Shown piece by piece: positions 21,280 to 32,684 of a stretch of DNA of 64,000 bases (position 1 is the first letter of the stretch; every line of letters begins with the position of its first letter). Source of the stretch: Gracilaria domingensis (Eukaryota; Rhodophyta; Florideophyceae; Gracilariales; Gracilariaceae). Below the pieces are notes generated by a model. The model did no database searches. It saw only the letters and a program-made list of their open reading frames with translations, and was not told where the DNA came from. Made by a program: the position numbers and the translations under genes. Location: contig VCMS01000019.1 of NCBI GenBank assembly GCA_022539475.1, forward strand, positions 1-64,000. The letters are read 5' to 3'.

Positions 21280-22550
21280 CACCTCACCTCACTCACCCGT
21301 CTTCTCCACCATCCAAACTCTTCCTACTCTCCATGCGCACCACACTAACTCTTTCTGTGATCACCACATCACTTCCGAGGAGCTACAATTCACTAGATCA
21401 GTGATCAAATCTGTACCGTTGAGTTGTTAATACCTGCTTTACACGCTGCAGCAGGGATGTAAACCCCGTCGATGTTCTTGGAAGTGGAAAAGTGAGGTCT
21501 AGTTGCAGTGGGCAAGTTTAATTGCTAGTCTAACCGCTTAAATGGGCGCGCGATGTTATAGTTGACGCTGGCACTCAAAACGTTAACAAATTTTGGAACA
21601 ATATATTCCACTTTAAGTAATGTTTTTTTCAGTTCTTCTAGTTTTTTTTGGCAGGCTCCATTTTACTCCAACCAGAACCGCATCCTTTTCCAGAAAAATC
21701 TCCGTTTATTTCACTAGCGCTAGTTTTCCTACCCGTTGCAGTCAAAAACACAGTTAACATCCCAACAACCCTCCCTACAACAAACGGCACATGTCACACG
21801 CACTTAGCTCTAGTTACTCTCAAACCAACTGAAGCACACATCAAAACACTTTACTTATCACGCTTTTTCAGTCTGCGTATCTTCAAACGTCATTTCGTGA
21901 AAGGTGTAGCGCAACTGTGTCATTTACCCTACACATGCCTCGCTCTTATACGACTCTTTACCCTTTTCGCCTTTCCGCCACCTGCTTTTGTACAGTACTC
22001 TCGGCCAGCATCCCTCTTTTCTTCTTTTCAACCATTTCCATCCCTCTTCTTCTCTTTTCAAACGGCTCTAATTGTCATATTCTTAGCAAAGATCAATATA
22101 CCTCTTGCTCCCTCTACTACTCTTCGGCGTCACCGGCGACCCTTGCTCACCACCTCCCGCGGCCCCCTTCAAGAACCCCTTCATGTCCATCACCTGTCGC
22201 ATCAACGCCTCCAGGACTAGAAACCTCCCCTTAATATTATCCCTCAGATCGGCTCAATTTGGAATAAGAGATTTATTTGGACTCAAATCCATTCCGACTT
22301 CTTGACACCCAGAGATGAGAGCTGGTTGAGAGTACGTGCGACAATTCATAAGATAATAATGGCAGAAATCATCGCGATTGTGTAAACCCTTCGATTATCT
22401 TCTAAACGCGCAACAATCATTGACAATAAACCATGATCAAGGGTCATTCACTACTACGTAGCGATTGCTCACGAGCTGCGCAAGGAACCAAAACTTCTTG
22501 TCGTCCGAAACACAAACTGGACACTCATCAAACATAAATGCAAGACTCCA
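21280..22550. other. No gene seen
   Basis: Only short overlapping + frames, rich in Ser/Pro/Leu, with no family resemblance. The longest (21648-22220) lacks an initiation context and has codon use unlike the host genes. Confidence 0.4.
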
Positions 22551-22556
22551 ACTGCA

Positions 22557-24111
22557 ATGACTTTGTGCGGCTCCAACTCCCAGCTCCATCTCATGCCGTT
22601 GTCTATGCGGCGACAAACCGCCTTGCAAAAGCGTCGAGTTCAACGTGACACGCTTCGAGAGCATCAAAGAAACCACGTTTTGCATTTGTTTCGTAAGCAG
22701 GCGGGCACTAGCACAATTCTAACGCAAACAAGAATATCAAAAACCACACTACATCGCCTCCGCGTTGCTGTGTCGACCAATAATCAGGTCAAACTGGAGA
22801 AACTTTTGAACCCTTCGATCAATAGTGCTGGTCGGAAGCCAATTCTGGGTGAGGACGAGAACGCGCTGGTTGTCGCTCATATGGAGCCCGCATCAGAAGG
22901 AGGATTTGCAGTCAACGTCGTCACTGCCAAACACATCATGGGACAAGTCGCGAACGATGGTAGAAAGCCGTTTACCAGTAGCATTCCTTCAGATGGCACA
23001 TTGCGAGCCTAGAGGGCACGCAATAGAGATATTTCTCTTCGCAAGATGGAATCGAAGCAGGCTGTCAAATATCTGGCGTAGACCGGAGCACATTCGAACC
23101 CATGCAGATTTCCTTCAGGGCGTACACACCCTCAACCCCTCGCTTTTCGAAAACGCCGACTATGTTTGGAACCTGAAAGAGACGGCCGTTGTCCCCCAGT
23201 ATGGAAAGAGAACCAGAACTTTCTGCAATGCAACCTCGAAACACGGTTGGTACCGGGCGACTTTTGTTGGAAACAAATGTGCGAGGCATGTTACAGTGGT
23301 TTTGGCCTTTTCAGATTCTGGTCGTAAAGCGCCATTGATCTTCGTAGTTGAGGGTAAGAACGTCATGTCAAGTTCGGTGATGGGTCTGGATAAGGAAATG
23401 TTTCAACGCAATGGAGTTCCGCATCCTCTCTGATCTGGAGAGTGGTTGCCCGGAGATAGCCTCAACGTCACCAAGAAATCCGGCTTGGTAACGATAGAAA
23501 TACTTCCTCTCATTATGAAGCATTTATCGAAGTTCATTCGCAGGGTCGTTGATAAATTGATGCTTGTTCTTCTTCTTCTGGATGAATATTCTTCGCGAAA
23601 TGGGGTTAGGTGGCTGGAAACCTCCCTGTCACACAATATCGAAGTTGTGCAAAGTCTTCCAGCGAATACCAGTCACTTTTTGCAGCCAATTGGTCAATTT
23701 GTCAACAAACAGTTCAAGAAGTCTGTTTGTGAGAAGCAAGACGAGCTCATGGCCACAACTCCAGTGCGACTGACTTCAATTGGTTTGAAAGTGATGCTCG
23801 GGATCTCTGGATGGCCTTCGATTCAATCCGAAGATAACACGGAGATTTGAAAACGAAGTGGGCTTGGGATTGTGGACTACAGATTTGTGGAGATGGCGCT
23901 CAGGAATACTGCAGAACGAGATGGAGAGGAAGGCTCTGGCTCGTACTTGGGGGTACATTTTCGATTCAGTAAAAGAACTTGCAATCAAGGCGCATTGCAA
24001 GAAGTCAAAGCTAAAGTTTCCTCCTCCGTTTTTCCCGCAATTGCTTTTAATTGGGTACTTTACGTTTTGCAAAAGAATAGTAGCGCGCTAGAATCTCAGC
24101 AAAGTATTTGA
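22557..24111 (+). pseudogene. Decayed pogo/Tc1-like DDE transposase
   Basis: Pieces in different frames follow the order of a DDE_1 (pogo, jerky, CENP-B type) transposase. At 22557-23012 there is a helix-turn-helix region ending AGRKPILGEDENALVVAH. Near 23161 the first catalytic block reads VWNLKETAVVPQYGKR, followed by KAPLIFVVEGKN. Near 23570 the second catalytic block reads LLLDEYSSRNG, and near 23670 the third reads ANTSHFLQPIGQF. In active relatives the first block is WN.DE and the third ends LQPLD, so the first and third acidic residues are Lys and Gly here. With at least three frame changes and a stop at 23431, the copy is dead. No terminal inverted repeats were found. Confidence 0.7.
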
Positions 24112-24410
24112 TGATAACTGAGCTGTTTCATGCAAGTGAAAAGCGTAATTTGTATTTGAGTATACGCAAGGAAAGGAAAAGCAGGACGAAAATTCTTGAG
24201 CCAGTTGCAGCGCAATAAGAGACATTGAATGCCGTGCTTATTGTGAATTTTGTTCAGGGTTTATCTGAACATAAAAGTGTTGCTCTAGAAGTTTTGCGTG
24301 ATTTCAGCGATGGGTCTCTTAATTGAGCCGATAGTGCTGCGCGTTTTTTCTCGAATTAAAAATAGGTATCAAGTGTGCGTACATAGTCTGAGTTAGTCAA
24401 GAGCGTCACG

Positions 24411-24740
24411 ATGAGTTCTGATGCTGAAACAAACTTGTTGCCGTGCACTAGGCTCTCTGATCTCCAAGAAATTACTAGACTACATATCTGGTGTAGATGT
24501 GATGGCAGAAGCTGCTGTGAGGCGTATATGACACTTCTTGTCACTCGGGTACTCCCCGTGGGCCGTGAGTGGAACTGATCTAAAGATGCGCTGAAGCGTG
24601 CACTGGCAGGACTCAAACCTGCGACCTTATTACCTGGGCCCATAACTTGTGACTCCCCAAAAACTACTAGGCTACATATCCGGTGTAGATTTGATGGCGG
24701 TAGCCGCTGTCAGGCGTATATGACAGGCTTCTTGGCTGCG
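24411..24740 (-). repeat. tRNA-derived SINE-like sequence, two related copies
   Basis: On the - strand the right copy has a perfect RNA polymerase III box A (tagcctagtag, 24674-24664) and a box B (ggtttgagtcc, 24619-24609) inside a 5-bp stem (gcagg/cctgc), at tRNA-like spacing. The bases either side do not form an acceptor stem, so it is not a functional tRNA. A second, diverged copy lies at about 24411-24530; the two share the block ctacatat.tggtgtagat.tgatggc and gaggcgtatatgac-like ends. Copy number elsewhere in the genome would confirm it as a SINE. Confidence 0.5.
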
Positions 24741-25837
24741 AGCAAGGACATATATTACAGCGCCAAGATCGCTCTGAAAACTTTCGTTCCAAATTGAGCC
24801 GATCTGAGGGGTAGTACAGAAAGTTGGCCCGAAATTTTGCCGTTTATTATTCAATTCTTCCTGTGGAGGTTGCTTTTGCTTTTTTAATTGCTTACTGATT
24901 GTTTTTTTTTGCATTACTGCAGATTGTCATTTTTGGCTGGGGCTTCCCAGCCTTTCTGGTTTGTTTTGGATTTGTCACAAAGCGGGTTATTAAATTGTTG
25001 ATATCATTTTTGTAACAAAATATTTTTTACAAAGAGATGTCGACAACTATGTTCGATTGATAGCCGCTGTTTGAATGGTTTTCAAGCCTTCAGAAGTTTT
25101 GTATCAACTATACACGAGAAGTTTTGACATTTAGCGGCGGTCGTTGGATGGTCGCTGCGTTGATTTTGAGTTCGCTATTTCTGTCCGTTTGCCACAAAGA
25201 ACTGTTCGCACGTACGGACACTGACGGACAGGGAGTTCCGGGGCATCAGTCTTTAAGTTGTCACACAACTGTAGCTATTACGCGAAAAGTGACCCCTAAA
25301 AATCTGCATGTAGTCTACGCGATTTGTAATACAAGCCAGTTTTGTGACCCCTGACCCCTAAAAATCTACCAACACCCAATAGAAAAGGCAACCCCTAAAA
25401 GACCCCACGCCCGCCAAGAGGTTGGGGTCAAATCCCCTAATAATCCATTATTACAGCGTTTTTGCAGTGCCTTTTTTTTCTGCAGTGATACAGTCATGTA
25501 AAATATGAAGTCCAATAGCTTTTTCTGCATCTCGCACCCGTTTAAGCTCTTTCATCTACGAATATAAGAGAAGAGACTGCTGGAATTCTTGCAAGAATTT
25601 GATGATGCTCTAATACGAATTCATCGTTGAGGCTCCATTAATGGGACCAATTCCCAAGTATTTTGTCCCAGAAAATGTCTAAGCCAGTTGAGCAACAACA
25701 TTGAAACGTTGTTGTACAGAGCAGTGAGTTTCTTGGAAGTTCAAGGAAACAGCATAGTTTTGCGGCCTTTTGCAAGACTTAATGACACCGAAGAGAAGTG
25801 AAATTTCTTGGTTCAATATGAATATGCATAGTCCGGC
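24741..25837. other. No gene seen; AT-rich with CCCCTAAAA repeats
   Basis: AT-rich intergenic sequence with poly-T runs. Four irregularly spaced copies of acccctaaaa or close variants occur between about 25290 and 25440. No coding frame is supportable. Confidence 0.4.
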
Positions 25838-26980
25838 ATGGTTACTATTCTTTGTCGCGTTGCAATTGTGCTAATCTTGTACTCATTGATATGCTACAAG
25901 CCAACTGGTTATTTCAAAAGAACATATAATCTTTATGCCACCGCCGCAAACGTACCAAATTCTCACGATGTGGGGAAAGAGAACGTTTCAGGTGCATCAA
26001 CTCGTCTCAAGGAATCATTCCGCGACTTCATTAGCGCTCTAACAGACTTGGGCAAGGCGGTGCTACGGATTGTTTTCTTTGCTCTAAAAGTATTGTGGTA
26101 TCCATTTCATCTATTGTTTCTAGTACTAAGATTTGTTGGGAGATTGACGTTCATTATACTGAAGCCCATCTTGAAACTTCTGTGGTGGCTTTGTACTCCT
26201 CTACACGGCATCATCTTGGACTTTATTCGGATTGTGAGGTCTTTTATAGAGCTGGTGGCCAGCGTATGGATTTTTCTGTGGGTGATGGTATTGTCTGCTC
26301 CGCTCGAAGTTCAATTGGTCATCGTGACTGCCTTGTGTCTTGTGGCTACAGTGATATTCAGGCGCATCGCTGGCACTGCCACTTTTGTGTTAAAGTCCTT
26401 GTGGTTGAACCTCAGTTGGGCGCTGAATCTGTTCAAAGACGTGATTGGCGGTCTGATGGAAGTGGCAAAACTATGCATATGGCGGCCAAGTGACATACCT
26501 CAGGCAGAGATTGAGGTGAGACTCGCGAGCATCTGGCTTCATCTTCGAAGCGCACGTCCTCCATTAGTGGCACCAGGTGGTGGACGGAACTCAGGGTCTT
26601 CTTACGGTAGCACTGCACCACCGGCGCAGTGGTCGGTACCGGCGCAGTGGTCGGTACCGGCGCAGTGGTCGGTACCGGCGCAGTGGTCGGTGCCGTCTTG
26701 GCTACATACAAACAGCCTGGCGGCGAGCAATGCCACTAATCTTGGTACCGGCGGTAGCCTTACGGGGAACAATAGCACGGCCGCAACGAGCAATGAGCAG
26801 AGTTTGGAATGCTCCATATGTCTAGCGGAACTTCATGTACCAGGAAAAAGAGTGTTGGCGCTGGCCAGATGTGGACACGTGTTTCACGAAGAGTGCATTG
26901 AAACATGGCTCTCTGCGAATAACAGCTGCCCCATCGACCGCATGCGCACAGAAGAAGGTGCCACCGCTACACGTAGATAG
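25838..26980 (+). CDS. RING-H2 membrane E3 ubiquitin ligase
   Basis: An intronless 380-residue protein. The N-terminus is hydrophobic (residues 1-22). Further hydrophobic segments lie at about 70-125 and 135-200, giving several membrane spans. A Pro/Gln/Trp repeat at about 262-288 comes from four 18-bp tandem units. The C-terminus has a RING-H2 finger (about 327-368): CSICLAEL, CGHVFHEECIETWL, CPIDR, with the Cys3-His2-Cys3 ligands complete. Such proteins place ubiquitin on membrane substrates with an E2 partner. The layout (multi-spanning N-terminus, C-terminal RING-H2) resembles ER or endomembrane ligases; the exact orthologue is unclear. Confidence 0.85.
   Translation: MVTILCRVAIVLILYSLICYKPTGYFKRTYNLYATAANVPNSHDVGKENVSGASTRLKESFRDFISALTDLGKAVLRIVFFALKVLWYPFHLLFLVLRFVGRLTFIILKPILKLLWWLCTPLHGIILDFIRIVRSFIELVASVWIFLWVMVLSAPLEVQLVIVTALCLVATVIFRRIAGTATFVLKSLWLNLSWALNLFKDVIGGLMEVAKLCIWRPSDIPQAEIEVRLASIWLHLRSARPPLVAPGGGRNSGSSYGSTAPPAQWSVPAQWSVPAQWSVPAQWSVPSWLHTNSLAASNATNLGTGGSLTGNNSTAATSNEQSLECSICLAELHVPGKRVLALARCGHVFHEECIETWLSANNSCPIDRMRTEEGATATRR
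26623..26694 (+). repeat. Four 18-bp tandem units inside the RING gene
   Basis: The unit ggcgcagtggtcggtacc is repeated four times with one base different in the last copy. It encodes AQWSVP-type repeats just before the RING finger. Near identity points to recent slippage expansion. Confidence 0.95.
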
Positions 26981-28020
26981 AGCTACCGTAGCTGAAGGCT
27001 AGAAGGATCCGGTTTCCCTTGTTGGATCTACGAACGCCTTCTGGTCCGAACTGGATGTGGAGAAATGCGATTCGCACGTCCTCTGCCAGATTTACCTCAA
27101 AGGATGATTCCCTCACTTTTTCAAAAGAAACTTTCTGTTTCGTAAGGTCCGTAACATACAGAAATATTTCTGTGCCAAGCCCTACAGTCCCTCCACGATG
27201 ACTGGCTCCAAGGTGACTGTACTGTCGGTACCGTCGGTAGCCAGGTAGGGCTTGGCGTCATATGAACTATGTGAATGAGTTCTTGTTGTCAGCGGTGGTC
27301 CTCGTGAGTTTCAGTACCAAAAGGTAAGAGGACTGGCCACCCCTGTGGTAGGCTATCCTTACCGTGGGTATCCTTAGATACCGTTGGGACTTGTACCAGC
27401 GTAACTTCAGTCTCGGTGTTGCAAAGCTTTCAAAGCTTGGATACATCGCAAGTAAGTTTTATTGTTGGAGCGGCATGAGGACTCTTTGACAATTGCAGTT
27501 GACAACTGCTGATTGAAAGTAGAAATTAGCTTCCTCAAGAGGTCAAAATTCGACCCTTTTAACGGTATTGTGATTATGAGATTGGCAGATAGAAAGCTAT
27601 GCATGTATGATTCAAAACAAAGAAACGCGCTTCATTATGGTTCGGATGCAACCTCCTACGTCAAACCTGAAGAAAACCTAGTGCGGCATGTACCCTCCAA
27701 GCCTGTACTGACATCTGAGGAAGAAGTCGAGGACCAGGAAGTCAAAGGACCAGGAAGTCAAAGGACGCTCTGTTATTGTGTCTGACGGATGTGCTACCTC
27801 CTACACTCCCAATCTATATGAATGCGGTGGATCACCTACACTGTGCGGCATGCAAATTCGTAGAAACAAGAACCCTCCACAAGGTAGTCACCAGAATACT
27901 CCAGTAGAACAATTCTTTGCGGCAATCTGCCCATGTTTGGCAGAAAAGGAGCTGAATCGCCTACATTCAAAAGTTTCGCGGTCCTTTCACAAACGTAAAC
28001 TCTTTTGTTCAGTGCTCAGT
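26981..28020. other. Intergenic, no supportable gene
   Basis: Short frames only. One + frame (27513-27785) reads plausibly but has no family match. A short direct duplication (ccaggaagtcaaaggac) lies near 27733-27770. Confidence 0.4.
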
Positions 28021-28022
28021 GC

Positions 28023-28030
28023 TATATAAG
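28023..28030 (+). promoter_or_regulatory. TATA box of the germin-like gene
   Basis: A tatataag motif lies about 105 bp before the germin-like ATG, with a pyrimidine-rich stretch after it. It is a good TATA match at a normal distance for a short 5' leader. Confidence 0.5.
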
Positions 28031-28132
28031 AATCGCTCTCCCTAACCGACTTCAGCTCGGTCTCCAGCTCGCTCACAACAACCATCACGAACGAGACTGA
28101 AGTTTTCTCTCACATTCTGAACACAGGCACAT

Positions 28133-28663
28133 ATGATATTCGACTTCAACATGAACAAGATTGTCTTAACTTCCACGATGATGGTTTTCGTCTTTACCAC
28201 CTCCGTTCTGGGCTCCATCCCGAGTTTTGGAACTCAGACCAATGGAGCGATTCGCGGTCAACTTGCTGATAACGACTTCCGCATCAGACCAGAACAAGGT
28301 GTAATCATCAACAACCCAAACTTTCGCGTTCGAGTTGCGGACCTCAGTAACTTTCCAGCATTGGCGGGACAAGATGTTCAGGCTCAGATTACTCGAGTAA
28401 CCCTTAAGGCAATGCAACCATTTATTCCTCACTATCATCCCAGAGGAGTGGAAGTGCTGAACGCAATTCGCGGGAGCTTCCGAATCACGTTCAAGTTTGA
28501 AGGACTTAACCCTCGCACGGTGACGAACATTATTCACGCTGGAGAATCGACAGTGTTTCCGCAGGGTCTTATGCATGAAACGGTCTGCATTAGCAAACGC
28601 GACTGCGAATTCCTTTCTACTTTCAACTCTGCAGATCCGGGCTTTGTGCCGGTTAATTTGTAG
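28133..28663 (+). CDS. Secreted germin-like cupin protein
   Basis: A 176-residue intronless protein. Residues 8-27 (KIVLTSTMMVFVFTTSVLGS) form a signal peptide; an internal Met7 could also initiate. The germin metal site is complete: PHYHPRGVEVL gives H100, H102 and E107, and FPQGLMHE gives H148. Germins are secreted Mn-binding beta-barrels with oxalate oxidase or superoxide dismutase activity in plants; the substrate here is unknown. The protein is shorter than most plant germins (about 210-220) and lacks the N-terminal Cys pair. The 5' region has a TATA box. Confidence 0.8.
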   Translation: MIFDFNMNKIVLTSTMMVFVFTTSVLGSIPSFGTQTNGAIRGQLADNDFRIRPEQGVIINNPNFRVRVADLSNFPALAGQDVQAQITRVTLKAMQPFIPHYHPRGVEVLNAIRGSFRITFKFEGLNPRTVTNIIHAGESTVFPQGLMHETVCISKRDCEFLSTFNSADPGFVPVNL

Positions 28664-29612
28664 GCCTTTGTGGCTGCAAAACCAAAATTAGTTTCTCAAG
28701 TAAGGTATTTGATGTTTGAATAAACTGGTAGACTGACTTGCTCAAGTCAGTGTTGTTTGAAGCTATACTCCAAGCACTTGGAGTTTTGATCTGTTGAAGT
28801 GCTCATGAAAAACTAATCCTGCTTCAGGAATTTTGCCGCCTCATGTTGCGGCAACAGGCCGTTAGCGGCGACGGTGTTTCAAACTGAATATAGAGAGGTA
28901 TTGTTGTGAATCCAGGTTTTTGCAGTTCAGTTGCGCTGCACGGGTTGTGGATATGTCGGCAGCAAGCTTATGATCACGGATTGTCCAGGACCATCAGATG
29001 TGTCTCGGTTTATGCTGCTTTGATGTAAGTAACAACAGCCTTACGGCAGGTAGATTATGAAACCTTAGTGGAGATTCGTAAGGACATGGAAGCGTTCGCT
29101 TGAGTGCAGTGAAAAAATCATGACGGAGTGCAACATGAGCAATGAATTGCGGTGCACGCATGTGGCGCGCGATGGAGACTCTGTAGAACGGATGTCGAAA
29201 ATGTCATTTGCCGAGGAGAACCACGTACATATCAAATACGAGACGTAGCTGAGAGTCGACAAAGAGCTTTCCCAGTTTGGTTCGAGCGTCAGAGCTTTGG
29301 ACGATGATGCCCGAGTGCCCGCCGACAGGTCTGTGCCAGACGTTTTGGCTTTTTGAATTCAAATGTGCACGACGTGGGTTCGTGGACGACGTTCCCACGT
29401 TGCATGGCCCATCACCGTCCCACGTAAACATTTTGACTGTCATTCAAAGGTGATGCGCGAACCGCTTTCAGCACAGCATCTCTCTCGAGAAGTCTCCTGC
29501 CTGTCTGGAGCTTTGCTCCAATAAGCTTCACTACGCGTTCATCACCAGCTTCACCGCGTCGCTTCGCGCCGCTTTCTCCTTCCGTCGCACCCACCCCCAA
29601 TTCCTCTGAAAA
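28664..29612. other. Intergenic, no gene seen
   Basis: Short frames on the - strand only. It holds the 3' end of the germin-like gene (a hairpin-like gacttgctcaagtc repeat near 28734) and the promoter of the Sey1-like gene. Confidence 0.5.
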
Positions 29613-32045
29613 ATGACCTCAGCCATCTCCGATGAGCCTCCTGCCGTGGAGCCTGACGCTTCGCACATGGTGCAGGTGGTCAACTACGAGGAGCAGTTCA
29701 ATGATGGGTTGGAGAGCTTTTTACAACAAAAGCAAGTTTCAGAGCTGGGATTTGATTACAATGTCACCGCAATCATGGGGCCTCAGTCGTCCGGAAAGTC
29801 CACTTTGATGAACATGTTGTTCGGCACAAAATTCCCTACTATGGACAGCGGTGGCGGTCGTTACCAGGTCACGCAGGGCGTATGGCTCGGACGAGACGTG
29901 GACGCGGGAATTCTCGTCATGGACTTGGAAGGAACCGACTCAAGAGAGAGAGGAGAGGATGCCGCCACATACGAAAGAAAAAGCGCTTTGTTTGCCTTAG
30001 CTCTTGCCGAGGTGCTAGTCGTCAACGTGTGGATTCATGATGTCGGTCGAAACAACGCGTCAAACATGCCTCTTCTTCGAACTATCATGGAGCTCGATCT
30101 TCAGCTTTTCTTCGGCGCCACTGGTTCCGAATCTGATGCAAAACGAATGCCGAAAACTAAGTTGTTGTTTGTCATCCGCGATTACGACTCTACCCCAATG
30201 GAGAAGTTGTGCGCTTCTCTTCGGGAGGATTTGGACAACATTTGGAACACGATTAACAAGCCGCCTGCTGCTTTGGATACTCCTATCACTGATTACTTCG
30301 ACCTAGACTTTGAAGCACTACCTCACAAGGTCTACTGCCCGAAAGAGTTTGAAGAGCAGGTGGCAGAACTCAAGAAGCGTTTCCACGGCGGCGATATCTT
30401 CAAGAAAGAGTACAGTAGAGGTGTTGCTGCAGATGGATTTTCGGAGTACGCGCGATCTGTTTGGGAAACCATTCGTGCAAATAAGGAGCTTGATATTCCA
30501 TCACAGAAAGAAATGCTGGCTCATGTTCGATGTGAACAGATTGCAAAAGATGTGTTCTTCATCTTCGAAGATGCAATCGCTCCCCTCAAAGAGGACCTGC
30601 TACCCGCGGATCGCTCAATGCCCTCGATTGTTCCTGGATTGTTCAGCTCTTTGCTAGAGAATTGTGATAGCGCTTTGAACAAGTACAATGAAGGGGCTTC
30701 ACGTTACTCGAAAACGGTCGCTGACATGAAGGCAGAGGACGTCCGTGCCCACCTATCATCCGAGTGCAAGATGTTGTTTGATGGTCAAATTACTGCCGCC
30801 ACAGATGCGGCCGTGAAACAGTTTCAAGAGATCGTGAACGGTAGCGAGAACGGAACTGTATCCGAACCGTGGCTGAACTGGAATCAGAACTCCAAGAATG
30901 CTATGGAAAGCGCTATGAAAGTTTTTGATGATGCCTGTACAACAACGCTACTTCACGGAAGGGTTTCAGATTCGTCCGAAATGAAGTCGCATCCTCTTGG
31001 ATTCGCTATCACTTCTTCCGCAGTGGCTCGGAAGAGGCTTCAAAAGACCTTAGACACTGAGCTCAAGCGCGAGACGAACAGGGTACTTTCGGAGTCCAAG
31101 ACGCATTGCTTGGAGACTTTCCAGTCAGCGTTTAAGGCTCCGATGACCACTGTGTTGGAGAGCGTTCCTGACGATGTATGGAGTCGAACATCTGAGGTTG
31201 CAGATGTATCATGGGAAGCCACAGCCAAAGAGGCCAAGACTGTGTATGGTGAGAAGGGACTTGCTTTGGAGGGGGAGCGGATGACGAGTTTGGAAGATGA
31301 ACTGAGGAGCGAGTGTCATAATTCGGCTGTGAGCGACATCAGGACTGCTATCGGTACTCCATCCAACATGCTCTTGAGAATGATGAAGCGCTTTGAAGAT
31401 GCGTTCCGCTTTGACGAAAGAGGTGTACCAAGGCATTTCGGGCCGAATGAGGATATCGAGGCTCTGTTCGTTGCTGCGCGGGAAAGGGGAGAAAAACTTG
31501 CCGAGTTGCTAGCAGAGGTGAAGTTGGAAGGTTCGCTTGCAACGACCACGATTACAGCCAGCCGCAACCTGGGCAAGAAAGATAATCAGATGACGATAAT
31601 CGACTCGAACGCGAAGGCAGACCTAAAGGACAAACTGAAGCGACAGAGCGGGGCGATTTTCATGGAGGCGAAGCGTGCGCAGGAGGCTGCAAGAATCACA
31701 ACCAAGGTTCCCATCTGGCTTATCGGGGTACTACTGATTCTCGGTTGGAACGAGTTCATGGCTGTGTTGCGAAACCCGCTGCTGCTAATGCTGACGATTA
31801 TTGTTGTGCCAATCGTCTACGTTGGTTATACACTGGACGCCCCCACGTATTTGGCTCCCGCAGTGATGGCCACTTTGAGGCCATTGGCCGACCAAGCGAA
31901 AGACTTTCTAGATCAGGCCACGAGCGCTCCGGCTACCGAGAACGCACCGGGGGGTTTGGCGATGTCCAAGTCTGCGTCAAGCGAGAGCACGGCCGTATCA
32001 GAGAACCAGACAGAGGGCGCCGGGGCAGCGGCGAATGCAAGCTGA
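29613..32045 (+). CDS. SEY1: RHD3/Sey1-type ER membrane-fusion GTPase
   Basis: An intact intronless protein of 810 residues, a normal length for the Sey1/RHD3 family. The dynamin-like GTPase domain has the P-loop GPQSSGKST (56-64), the switch/G3 motif DLEGTDSRERGED (104-116) and the atlastin-type RD motif VIRD (187-190). A long helical region follows, then a membrane hairpin at about 699-741 (two hydrophobic stretches either side of FMAVLRNP) and a short cytoplasmic tail rich in Ser/Ala. The family fuses ER tubules to make three-way junctions. The start is the first ATG in good context (aaaATGAcc). The downstream USP gene is on the same strand. Confidence 0.93.
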   Translation: MTSAISDEPPAVEPDASHMVQVVNYEEQFNDGLESFLQQKQVSELGFDYNVTAIMGPQSSGKSTLMNMLFGTKFPTMDSGGGRYQVTQGVWLGRDVDAGILVMDLEGTDSRERGEDAATYERKSALFALALAEVLVVNVWIHDVGRNNASNMPLLRTIMELDLQLFFGATGSESDAKRMPKTKLLFVIRDYDSTPMEKLCASLREDLDNIWNTINKPPAALDTPITDYFDLDFEALPHKVYCPKEFEEQVAELKKRFHGGDIFKKEYSRGVAADGFSEYARSVWETIRANKELDIPSQKEMLAHVRCEQIAKDVFFIFEDAIAPLKEDLLPADRSMPSIVPGLFSSLLENCDSALNKYNEGASRYSKTVADMKAEDVRAHLSSECKMLFDGQITAATDAAVKQFQEIVNGSENGTVSEPWLNWNQNSKNAMESAMKVFDDACTTTLLHGRVSDSSEMKSHPLGFAITSSAVARKRLQKTLDTELKRETNRVLSESKTHCLETFQSAFKAPMTTVLESVPDDVWSRTSEVADVSWEATAKEAKTVYGEKGLALEGERMTSLEDELRSECHNSAVSDIRTAIGTPSNMLLRMMKRFEDAFRFDERGVPRHFGPNEDIEALFVAARERGEKLAELLAEVKLEGSLATTTITASRNLGKKDNQMTIIDSNAKADLKDKLKRQSGAIFMEAKRAQEAARITTKVPIWLIGVLLILGWNEFMAVLRNPLLLMLTIIVVPIVYVGYTLDAPTYLAPAVMATLRPLADQAKDFLDQATSAPATENAPGGLAMSKSASSESTAVSENQTEGAGAAANAS

Positions 32046-32684
32046 TAATGAGGGTTAGATAGTTGTATCGTTTGCTGACTGTAGCTAGACTGGGGTTGAA
32101 ACATGCGTGTTCATCAGGGATGGATGTCAGAGACCTCCTTTTAACTTATTCACTACACTAACAAAGCGGTTGCACATGACATGCGTTCGTTGCGGAATTA
32201 GGCGGCCAGGCAATGTCGGCGCAGCTGAAGGGCGGGGCAATTGCTCGTCTGGTGCGCGCGTTTCTACGTGGCGGTGGTTGAAGCCGTCTGCACCTCGACA
32301 GATCCGTGAGGGAGCCATGCGCCACGCCACGGACCGGCGCCACGGAGAAGCGGCTTCGTTCGAGGGCCCGCTGCGCCCCGAGTCGCGTGGAGACGGACGG
32401 CGAGCGGCGTTCTGACGGGACCCCGCGCTACGTGGCCACCAATTTGAAGCGAAAAACTGGAACGCGCGGCGCGAGCAGCGAATTGCAGCGCAGGTGCGGC
32501 GGATGCACCACAAGTTGATAGGCGCGGCACGACATGCGGCAGTCATCCATCTCGCCCACCAAAACCAGTTGCTCCCCACCTCCGCGCCGCCGCCGGGAGC
32601 ACTCACGCGTTGTATAAGTCTTCACATGCTCTCTTGTTCACCGCAAACATAATTAATCTGCTACGCTTCGCCCATCGCTTTGCG
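32046..32684. promoter_or_regulatory. GC-rich intergenic, likely USP promoter
   Basis: From about 32200 to 32600 the sequence is GC- and CpG-rich, and both strands are open by composition. It contains ctacgtggc twice (near 32263 and 32429). A - strand frame (32127-32606) has no family resemblance and I treat it as a shadow. Confidence 0.45.

Noticed and set aside
24598-24690. Functional tRNA gene
   Set aside because: Boxes A and B are present, but the flanks do not pair as an acceptor stem and a second decayed copy lies nearby, which fits a SINE better.
32127-32606. 159-residue - strand ORF between Sey1 and USP
   Set aside because: Confined to a GC-rich stretch; Trp/Arg/Cys-rich with no homology seen.
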